26,961 nt of DNA, from the NCBI GenBank assembly GCA_934277845.1, contig CAKQVV010000010.1:1-26961 (forward strand). Reading direction: 5' to 3'. Below the pieces are notes generated by a model. That model worked only from the letters and a program-made list of their open reading frames with translations. It searched no databases and had not been told where the DNA came from. Origin of the DNA: an uncultured Clostridia bacterium (GTDB lineage Bacteria > Bacillota > Clostridia > Christensenellales > Pumilibacteraceae). Numbering within the stretch: the stretch's first letter is position 1; each line of letters opens with the position of its first letter. A program made the translations under genes and the position numbers. Shown one piece after another: positions 7,322 through 13,090 of the stretch.

Positions 7322-8614
7322 ATGAAAATCACTTTTCTGGGAGCGGGCTCTACCGTGTTCGCGCGGAACGTACTGGGCGATTGCCTCTTAAGCGATCTTA
7401 AAGATTACGAGATCGCGCTGTACGACATCGACGAAAAGCGGCTGGACGAGTCGTACGTCATCATCAACGCGATGCGCGACAAGTACAACAAGACCGTCAA
7501 GGTCGAAAAATACACCGACGCGAAAGAGGCTTTCCGCGGCGCAAACTATATCATCAACGCGATTCAGGTGGGCGGTTACGAGCCGTGTACCGTGACCGAC
7601 TTCGAGATTCCGAAAAAGTACGGGCTTCGCCAGACGATCGCCGACACCTTGGGTATCGGCGGCATCTTCCGCGCGCTCCGCACAATTCCCGTGATGAAAG
7701 CCTATGCCGACATCATGGAAGAAGTCTGCCCGAACGTGCTGTTCCTCAATTACACCAACCCCATGGCGATGCTGACCGGATACATGCAACGCTACACCGG
7801 AATCAAAACCGTGGGACTTTGTCACAGCGTTCAGGTGTGCGTGCCTACTCTCGCGGATTGTCTGAAAATGCCCGAACTCAACGACGCGAAATGGAAGATC
7901 GCGGGCATCAACCACATGGCCTGGCTGCTCGAACTCACCGACAAGGACGGCAACGACCTTTATCCCGCGATGAAAAAGAAATTCAACGAGGTGCGCCCCG
8001 ACTGGGACCTCGTGCGCCTCGACATGATGAACCATTTCGGTTACTACAACACCGAAAGCAGCGAACACACCGCCGAGTACCACCCCTACTACATCAAGGA
8101 TAAGTATCCCGAGTTCATCGAGAAATTCAATATTCCGCTCGACGAATACCCGCGCCGTTGCGTAAACCAGATCAAGGGCTGGGCGAAAGAACGCGACGAG
8201 ATCATGAACGGCGGCGACGTGACGCACGAGAGAAGCCGCGAATACGGCTCGCGCATTATCGAGGCGTGCGAAACCGACGTGCCTTTCCGTATTCACGGCA
8301 ACGTACTGAATACGGGACTAATCGACAACCTGCCCGCCGATGCCTGCGTGGAAGTGCCGGTAATGATCGACGGCAACGGACTTAACCCCTGCCACGTCGG
8401 ACGACTCCCCGAGCAACTCGCCGCGCTCAACATGACGAATATCAACGTTCAGCTCATGACGATCCGCGCCGCGGTGACGAGAAAGAAAGAGGACGTGTAC
8501 ATGGCGGCTTATCTCGATCCGCACACCCGCGCGGAACTGTCGATGGACGACATCAAAAACATGTGCGACGATCTGTTTGAAGCCCACGGCGACTGGCTCC
8601 CGAAATACAACTGA
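7322..8614 (+). CDS. melA: Alpha-galactosidase/alpha-glucosidase of glycoside hydrolase family 4
   Basis: A cytoplasmic NAD- and Mn-dependent GH4 hydrolase that cleaves by an oxidation-elimination route. The 430-aa product opens with the Rossmann motif FLGAGSTVF. It has NYTNPMAM and the metal site GLCHSVQ (Cys167) with INHMAW (His198). GLCHSVQ plus overall length is the pattern of MelA-type alpha-galactosidases; an alpha-glucosidase or galacturonidase activity cannot be excluded. AAGGAG precedes the ATG by 12 nt. No sugar transporter adjoins it; it is divergent from an AraC regulator and ends at a strong bidirectional terminator. The likely substrate class is melibiose/raffinose-type oligosaccharides (inferred). 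Confidence 0.9.
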   Translation: MKITFLGAGSTVFARNVLGDCLLSDLKDYEIALYDIDEKRLDESYVIINAMRDKYNKTVKVEKYTDAKEAFRGANYIINAIQVGGYEPCTVTDFEIPKKYGLRQTIADTLGIGGIFRALRTIPVMKAYADIMEEVCPNVLFLNYTNPMAMLTGYMQRYTGIKTVGLCHSVQVCVPTLADCLKMPELNDAKWKIAGINHMAWLLELTDKDGNDLYPAMKKKFNEVRPDWDLVRLDMMNHFGYYNTESSEHTAEYHPYYIKDKYPEFIEKFNIPLDEYPRRCVNQIKGWAKERDEIMNGGDVTHERSREYGSRIIEACETDVPFRIHGNVLNTGLIDNLPADACVEVPVMIDGNGLNPCHVGRLPEQLAALNMTNINVQLMTIRAAVTRKKEDVYMAAYLDPHTRAELSMDDIKNMCDDLFEAHGDWLPKYN

Positions 8615-8646
8615 TAACGGATATTTGATAAACAAATACGATAAAA

Positions 8647-8685
8647 ACGAAAATCTCCCGGCTGTTTCGGTCGGGAGATTTTCGT
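8647..8685. terminator. Bidirectional intrinsic terminator between melA and the metal ATPase
   Basis: A 14-bp perfect stem (ACGAAAATCTCCCG with its complement) flanks an 11-nt loop between two converging genes. Read on the minus strand it is followed by a T-rich run; read on the plus strand the stem itself ends in ATTTTCGT. Confidence 0.85.
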
Positions 8686-8704
8686 ACACGAGTGATATAA
8701 CTCG

Positions 8705-10606
8705 TTATTTCTTTTCCGTCGTTTCGCGTTTGCTTACTCTCAGCATGCGCATTGCGTTGAGAATCGCCAGCACCGCAACGCCCACGTCCGCGAAGATCGC
8801 CAGCCACATACCGGTTATGCCGAGCGCGCTGAGAATAAGGATAGCCGCTTTTACGCCGAGCGCGAAGATAATATTCTCGTACACGATACGCATCGTCTTT
8901 TTCGCGATGCGCTTTGCGACCGGAATGGACGACAGACTGTCGTGCATGAGTACTATATCCGCGGCTTCGATCGCCGAGTCGCTGCCAAGTCCGCCCATCG
9001 CGATACCCACGTCGGCGCGCATCAGGACGGGCGCATCGTTGATGCCGTCGCCCACGAACGCCGTCTTTTCTTTCCTGCCGAGAAACTTGCCGATACGCTC
9101 GACCTTGTCGGACGGCAGAAGCCCCGCCGCGTACTCGTCGACGCCCGCTTCCGCCGCGACCGCTTTCGCCGTTTTTTCGTTGTCGCCGGTCAGCATAACG
9201 GTCTTGCATCCTTCGGCTTTGAGTTCGGCGATTGCCGACGCGCTGTCGGGTTTGATCGTATCGCCGATAACGATACAACCGAGATATCCGGTGTTTTTCG
9301 CGACGTACACTACGGTGCCTGTTTCGTCGATTTCTTCGGGTTGAATACCGATGCGCGCCATAAGCCGCTTGTTGCCCGCGTAGATTATTTCGTCGCCGCG
9401 AGCAGCCGTGACGCCCTCGCCCGCGATCTCTTCGATCCGATAATCGTTGGAAATTCCGCCGCCCGCAGCCGCCACGATCGAACGCGCGATCGGGTGAGTG
9501 GACAGTCTTTCCGCGATTGCCGCCGCGGCAAGAATTTCGTCGCGGTTGTTTTCGGGTAAAACCTTCTTTACTTCGAAACTGCCTTTCGTGATCGTGCCGG
9601 TCTTGTCCATGACGAATACGTCGGTTCTAGCAAGAACTTCGAGATAATTGCCGCCCTTGACGAGGATACCCGCTTTTGACGCGCCGCCGATCGCGCCGAA
9701 GAACGACAGCGGCACGGAAATGACGAGCGCGCACGGGCAGGACACGACGAGGAAGGACAACGCGCGGTACAGCCATGCGCTCCAAACCGCGCCGTCGCTT
9801 ATTCCCAGAAACAGCGGCGGAATAACGGCGAGCAGCACCGCGCCGATAACGACCGCGGGCGTATAGTAACGGGCGAACTTCGTGATGAAGTTTTCCGCTT
9901 TCGCTTTCTGCGCCGAAGCGTTTTCCACCATGTCGAGAATTTTGGAAACAGTAGAGTCGTGGAAAGCCTTTATCGAGCGGATTTTAAGCGCGCTGCCCGA
10001 GTTTATCGAGCCGCTGACGACTTCCGTACCGGGGCAAACGTCCACGGGTGCGGATTCGCCGGTAAGCGCGGCGGTATTCAACGTACCCGCGCCCTCGACT
10101 ACCACGCCGTCGAGCGGTATCTTTTCGCCCGGACGCACGACAATGATTTCGCCGACCTCGACTTCTTCGGGATCAAGCGTGATTTCTTTACCGTCGCGAA
10201 CGACAGTAGCCGTATCGGGGCGAATATCCATCAGCGAAGCGATCGACGCGCGGGACTTACCCACGGCGTAACTCTGGAACAGTTCGCCGAGCTGATAAAA
10301 AACCATAACCGCAACGGCTTCGGGAAACTCCTGCACCGCGAACGCGCCGACGGTGGCGATGAACATCAAAAAGTTCTCGTCGAGGAACTCGCCGCGGAAC
10401 AGTCCGGTGACCGCTTTATATGCGATGTCCCAGCCGATAAAGAGATACAGGGCGAGATATATTCCCAGCCACATCCACATGCTTGTGTCGACCTCGCGCG
10501 CTTCCAGCACCTTGCCGGCGATAAACGCCGCGCCGAACAGTACGAGCGCGATCATAACGCGTACGAACGATTTTTGATTTCGAGTCGGTCTTTTCTTGCT
10601 TGCCAT
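8705..10606 (-). CDS. cadA: P1B-2-type Zn(2+)/Cd(2+)/Pb(2+)-exporting ATPase lacking an N-terminal HMA domain
   Basis: An ATP-driven exporter of soft divalent metals in the membrane, 633 aa from ATG at 10606 (GGAGAA six nt upstream; a longer reading from 10633 lacks one). Motifs in order are TGESAPVD (actuator, about 182-189), the membrane CPC (290-292) in SCPCALVISVPLS, the phosphorylated Asp in DKTGTITKG (Asp334), STHPIARS, and GDGINDAP. The last helices contain GVKAAILIL (Lys) and FADVGVAVLAILNA (Asp), the Lys/Asp pair that marks Zn/Cd/Pb rather than Cu pumps. CadA/ZntA normally begin with an HMA domain; here that domain is a separate gene upstream (10810-11028). It is the last gene of the arsR-HMA-cadA operon. 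Confidence 0.92.
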   Translation of the reverse strand: MASKKRPTRNQKSFVRVMIALVLFGAAFIAGKVLEAREVDTSMWMWLGIYLALYLFIGWDIAYKAVTGLFRGEFLDENFLMFIATVGAFAVQEFPEAVAVMVFYQLGELFQSYAVGKSRASIASLMDIRPDTATVVRDGKEITLDPEEVEVGEIIVVRPGEKIPLDGVVVEGAGTLNTAALTGESAPVDVCPGTEVVSGSINSGSALKIRSIKAFHDSTVSKILDMVENASAQKAKAENFITKFARYYTPAVVIGAVLLAVIPPLFLGISDGAVWSAWLYRALSFLVVSCPCALVISVPLSFFGAIGGASKAGILVKGGNYLEVLARTDVFVMDKTGTITKGSFEVKKVLPENNRDEILAAAAIAERLSTHPIARSIVAAAGGGISNDYRIEEIAGEGVTAARGDEIIYAGNKRLMARIGIQPEEIDETGTVVYVAKNTGYLGCIVIGDTIKPDSASAIAELKAEGCKTVMLTGDNEKTAKAVAAEAGVDEYAAGLLPSDKVERIGKFLGRKEKTAFVGDGINDAPVLMRADVGIAMGGLGSDSAIEAADIVLMHDSLSSIPVAKRIAKKTMRIVYENIIFALGVKAAILILSALGITGMWLAIFADVGVAVLAILNAMRMLRVSKRETTEKK

Positions 10607-10758
10607 AATTTTCTCCGCGGCACGACGCCGCAATCGGTTTTAGTTTGGGTTTGAAAATTTCGCTTGTATACAAACGATTTTTCGTAAAGAGCAGATTTTT
10701 CGATGATTTCGGGTGACGGTGAGCAACGGCGTGCCGAGGCGTACGTCTAGCGAGCCGA

Positions 10759-10809
10759 CGCCCGAAAACGCGGAAAAGATGCCTTTACGACGAAAAAGAT
10801 GCCTTTACG
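10759..10809. repeat. Copy 2 of the 14-mer plus a 16-bp tandem repeat in the HMA-cadA spacer
   Basis: CGCCCGAAAACGCG occupies 10759-10772. AAAAGATGCCTTTACG occurs at 10774-10789 and again at 10794-10809, a 20-bp period ending exactly at the HMA stop codon. The rest of the 203-nt spacer between the two genes holds no gene or clear hairpin. Confidence 0.7.
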
Positions 10810-11028
10810 TTATGCCTTAATGATACAGTCGGGTTCGATCTTATGGCAAACCTTTTTCATTTCCGCGACTACTTCGTCCATAATGCCGTCTTTGCAGTCG
10901 AGAACGATTTTCTGCGTCATGAAATCGACGGTGACGGAATCTACTCCCTTTATTCTGGCGATGCCGCGTTCCATCTTGGCGGCGCAGTTTGCGCAGTCCA
11001 GATCTTCGACCTTGATAACTTTTTTCAT
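10810..11028 (-). CDS. Free-standing heavy-metal-associated (HMA) domain protein, metal chaperone of the CadA pump
   Basis: A 72-aa ferredoxin-like HMA domain. The metal-binding pair is in DLDCANCAAKME (Cys12, Cys15). DCANCAAKME and the C-terminal KKVCHKIEPDC closely resemble the N-terminal domain of clostridial CadA/ZntA pumps rather than CopZ. The ATG has AAGGAG upstream. It lies 52 nt after the repressor and 203 nt before the ATPase, all on one strand. It presumably hands Zn/Cd to the HMA-less ATPase in trans. A Cu chaperone role is less likely given the pump type. Confidence 0.9.
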   Translation of the reverse strand: MKKVIKVEDLDCANCAAKMERGIARIKGVDSVTVDFMTQKIVLDCKDGIMDEVVAEMKKVCHKIEPDCIIKA

Positions 11029-11080
11029 AATAGCGATCTCCTTGTTTTTCTCTCGCGGATGCCCGCGGAATCGACTGAAT

Positions 11081-11458
11081 TTATTTGCCTTCGCCGAGAT
11101 GCTCCATCGCCATTTTGTAAATGCGCGAAATGTGCTCGTCGTCCAGCGAATAGAAAACTTCTTTGCCCGACCTGCGCGCTTTGACTATCTTCGTCTGGCG
11201 AAGCGTGCGAAGCTGATGAGAAACGGCAGACTTGGTCATACCTAAGATCTCGGCGATGTCGCACACGCACAACTCTTCCACGAACAGCGCGGACAGTATG
11301 CGCGTCCTCGTCGAATCGCCGAACACCTTGAAAAGTTCCGCCGCGTCATACAGCATGTCCTCGTCGGGCATCGCCGCACGCACTCTTTCCACCGCGCCCG
11401 AGTGAACGATATCGTCGTCACAGCAATCGTTTATGTATTTTTGTTCTTCGTTTTCCAT
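11081..11458 (-). CDS. cadC: ArsR/SmtB-family metal-sensing repressor (CadC-like)
   Basis: A 125-aa dimeric winged-helix repressor that leaves DNA when it binds Zn/Cd/Pb. The recognition helix is MTKSAVSHQLRTLRQ. Both known metal sites can be read. The alpha-3 soft-metal site has ELCVCD (Cys64, Cys66) with N-terminal Cys12/Cys13. The alpha-5 zinc site has Asp107, His109, His120 and Glu123 with exactly the SmtB spacing. The ATG follows AGGAG by 7 nt. The promoter/operator at 11509-11566 lies directly upstream, so autoregulation of the whole operon is expected. The symbol cadC is by similarity of site architecture. Confidence 0.92.
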   Translation of the reverse strand: MENEEQKYINDCCDDDIVHSGAVERVRAAMPDEDMLYDAAELFKVFGDSTRTRILSALFVEELCVCDIAEILGMTKSAVSHQLRTLRQTKIVKARRSGKEVFYSLDDEHISRIYKMAMEHLGEGK

Positions 11459-11508
11459 TATACTTCTCCTCTCTCGGTTCGGTTTCGTTGTCGGTTTTAG
11501 TTTCTGTC

Positions 11509-11534
11509 AACAGTTGAACATTTATTCAACTGTT
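11509..11534. promoter_or_regulatory. CadC/SmtB-type operator
   Basis: AACAGTTGAA and TTCAACTGTT form perfect 10-bp arms with a 6-nt centre. Read on the minus strand the core is TTGAATAAATGTTCAA, matching the TTGAA-N6-TTCAA-like dyads of ArsR/SmtB operators. It lies immediately downstream of the -10 box, over the transcription start, ideal for repression of the metal operon. Confidence 0.85.
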
Positions 11535-11537
11535 TAT

Positions 11538-11566
11538 ATTATAATCGCGATTACCCGGTTTGTCAA
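11538..11566 (-). promoter_or_regulatory. Consensus promoter of the metal-resistance operon
   Basis: On the minus strand TTGACA (11561-11566), a 17-nt spacer and TATAAT (11538-11543) match the sigma-A consensus perfectly. A strong promoter occluded by an operator is typical of tightly repressed metal-efflux genes. Confidence 0.92.
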
Positions 11567-11903
11567 CGGTTTTTACAAAAAAACAAAAATTTTTTGGCAG
11601 GGTTCGAGCAATGAGGGATTTATAAGGATTAAGTAGTCGCTCCATGCGGGGGATTCCACGGTAAAAAGTATTCGCCCCGAACAGTCGGGCGAATACTTTT
11701 TACCTCTGAATGACGAGATAATAGTTGGACTACTCGTTCAATTTAAAATAATAACGCGCAGTTACCGTTTTACCTCGTCATTCAGAGCGCGTGGAATCCC
11801 CTGCGCCAAAAGAATACTTATCCTTATTATTGTTTATTTCTCCCGTGGCGAGCGGATATAACGGGGCGAGGACGGTCATACTAACGGCAAGAGGAGAAAA
11901 ATT
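11567..11903. other. Gene-free region between cadC promoter and the 53-aa gene
   Basis: Apart from the nested palindromic element I see only AT-rich flanks, including an A/T homopolymer-like stretch at about 11576-11595. I found no convincing -35/-10 pair for the small gene that begins at 11904. A TATAAC and a CATACT lie upstream of it without well-placed partners. Confidence 0.6.
11620..11829. repeat. Nested palindromic element, about 210 bp (MITE-like or structured RNA)
   Basis: There are four sets of paired arms. Outer imperfect ends are at 11620-11634 and 11815-11829. A perfect 12-bp pair, GGGGATTCCACG with its complement, is at 11649-11660 and 11790-11801. A perfect 18-bp hairpin has arms at 11660-11677 and 11687-11704. 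A perfect 14-bp pair, CTCTGAATGACGAG with its complement, is at 11704-11717 and 11774-11787. The arms abut with no gaps between the inner stems, so a single strand would fold into a cloverleaf-like four-way junction. A degenerate relative lies at 45-135. No open frame inside looks coding. Confidence 0.8.
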
Positions 11904-12065
11904 ATGAGCAGAAAGCGCAATAAACTACTTAAACAAAAGAAAACGGATAAGGTGCCGGAAAAGCCGGCGGACAAGGAAAACACGCCTTACGAGAATCTCG
12001 CGGAGTACACGATGATTCCGCCGCCGGATGAAAGCGCCGGCGTGTTCCCGTACTCGGGCAGCTGA
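11904..12065 (+). CDS. Small highly charged hypothetical protein (53 aa)
   Basis: An ATG with a strong GAGGAG eight nt upstream opens a 53-codon frame ending in TGA. The product starts MSRKRNKLLKQKKTDK, a lysine/arginine-rich segment. It continues with a proline/glutamate part and finishes PPPDESAGVFPYSGS. No membrane segment, signal peptide or cysteine is present. Codon choice (CCG, GCG, CTC, GGC) resembles the surrounding genes, which supports translation. It lies between the palindromic element and the mrp promoter. I do not recognise a family. Confidence 0.6.
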   Translation: MSRKRNKLLKQKKTDKVPEKPADKENTPYENLAEYTMIPPPDESAGVFPYSGS

Positions 12066-12094
12066 CGGTTTTATTCGCCCGGGCGGCTTTACGC

Positions 12095-12123
12095 TTGACT
12101 TAACGCGCGCCGAGTCCTATAAT
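12095..12123 (+). promoter_or_regulatory. Sigma-A-type promoter of mrp
   Basis: TTGACT (12095-12100), a 17-nt spacer and TATAAT (12118-12123) precede the mrp ATG by 33 nt. It lies inside what would be an N-terminal extension of mrp, supporting the ATG at 12157. Confidence 0.85.
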
Positions 12124-12156
12124 ATAAGGGCGCAAAGGGCGCACAAGGAGAATCAC

Positions 12157-12990
12157 ATGAGCGAATGTACTCATAATTGCGAAGCGTGCGGAGAGTCCTG
12201 TCCGAGCCGGCAGGATCCGAAGTCGATGCTGGAAAAACCGCATGAACTCAGCAAAATCAGGAAAGTAATAGGTATAGTCAGCGGCAAAGGCGGCGTGGGC
12301 AAGTCACTCGTGACTTCGCTGTCGGCGGTAGAAAGCGCAAGGCTCGGCTACAAGACCGCGATACTCGACGCGGACATTACCGGTCCGTCGATCCCGCGCT
12401 CGTTCGGACTGACCGAAAAAGCGACGGGCACGGAAACCGGCTTGTTCCCCGTCAAAACCTCTACCGGAATTTCGGTAATGTCGCTGAACCTGCTCACCGA
12501 AAACGAAACCGATCCCGTCGTTTGGCGCGGACCGATGATCGCGGGCGTGGTCAAGCAGTTCTGGACGGACGTTATATGGGGCGACGTGGACTTTATGTTC
12601 GTGGACATGCCGCCGGGAACGGGCGACGTGCCGCTCACGGTGTTCCAGTCGATCCCGGTCGACGGCATAATCATCGTCACTTCCCCGCAGGAACTCGTTT
12701 CCGTGATTGTGGAAAAAGCCGTGAATATGGCGCGGCTTATGAATATCCCGGTCCTGGGACTGGTCGAGAACATGAGTTATGTTCTTTGCCCCGACTGCGG
12801 CAAGAAAATCGAGATTTTCGGCAAGAGTCACGCGGGCGAAATCGCCGAAAAGTACGGCATGAAAGTGCTCGGCTCGCTCCCGTTCGATCCGAAACTTACC
12901 GCCGAAGTGGACGCAGGGCGCATCGAAGCCAACGACTGCCGCGGACTTGACGGCATTGCCGAAGTGCTCAAAACTCTGGCGAAAAAATAA
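12157..12990 (+). CDS. mrp: Mrp/NBP35-family Fe-S cluster carrier ATPase
   Basis: A cytosolic P-loop ATPase that binds a [4Fe-4S] cluster between two subunits and passes it to apo-proteins. The 277-aa product has the deviant Walker A GKGGVGKS (43-50), DADITGPSIPR, DMPPGTGDVPL and the cluster-binding pair CPDC (Cys211, Cys214). The N-terminus MSECTHNCEACGESCPS carries extra cysteines (4, 8, 11, 15) typical of clostridial members. AAGGAG six nt upstream and the promoter at 12095-12123 fix the start; a frame-open upstream ATG at 12028 would lie before the promoter. It ends at a strong terminator. Confidence 0.93.
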   Translation: MSECTHNCEACGESCPSRQDPKSMLEKPHELSKIRKVIGIVSGKGGVGKSLVTSLSAVESARLGYKTAILDADITGPSIPRSFGLTEKATGTETGLFPVKTSTGISVMSLNLLTENETDPVVWRGPMIAGVVKQFWTDVIWGDVDFMFVDMPPGTGDVPLTVFQSIPVDGIIIVTSPQELVSVIVEKAVNMARLMNIPVLGLVENMSYVLCPDCGKKIEIFGKSHAGEIAEKYGMKVLGSLPFDPKLTAEVDAGRIEANDCRGLDGIAEVLKTLAKK

Positions 12991-13010
12991 ATCGTAAATT
13001 TACACGGCAA

Positions 13011-13049
13011 AAGCCGCAACCCGGATAAAAGGTTGCGGCTTGTTTTTTT
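13011..13049. terminator. Bidirectional intrinsic terminator after mrp
   Basis: AAGCCGCAACC and GGTTGCGGCTT form an 11-bp perfect stem with a 9-nt loop, followed on the plus strand by GTTTTTTT. On the minus strand the stem ends in CTTTTG, so it can also stop the converging lipoprotein transcript. Confidence 0.92.
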
Positions 13050-13066
13050 ATTTTATTCTTTAATTA

Positions 13067-13080
13067 CGCCCGAAAACGCG
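13067..13080. repeat. Copy 3 of the 14-mer CGCCCGAAAACGCG
   Basis: It is identical to 3667-3680 and 10759-10772. Similarity to the 10759 copy extends further (GGAA..TGCCTTTA) up to the stop codon of the lipoprotein gene at 13091. Confidence 0.55.
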
Positions 13081-13090
13081 GAATTTGCCT

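Noticed and set aside
10606..11028. HMA protein and ATPase as one gene broken by a frameshift
   Set aside because: There are 203 nt between them, both have their own ribosome binding site and start, and the HMA domain ends naturally.
11620..11829. CRISPR array or tRNA gene in the palindromic region
   Set aside because: The repeats are inverted, not direct with regular spacers, and no tRNA T-loop (GTTCRANNC) or CCA-type acceptor pattern fits.
12028..12156. 43-residue N-terminal extension of mrp
   Set aside because: It begins upstream of the mrp promoter, overlaps the 53-aa gene and has no ribosome binding site; ATG at 12157 has AAGGAG.
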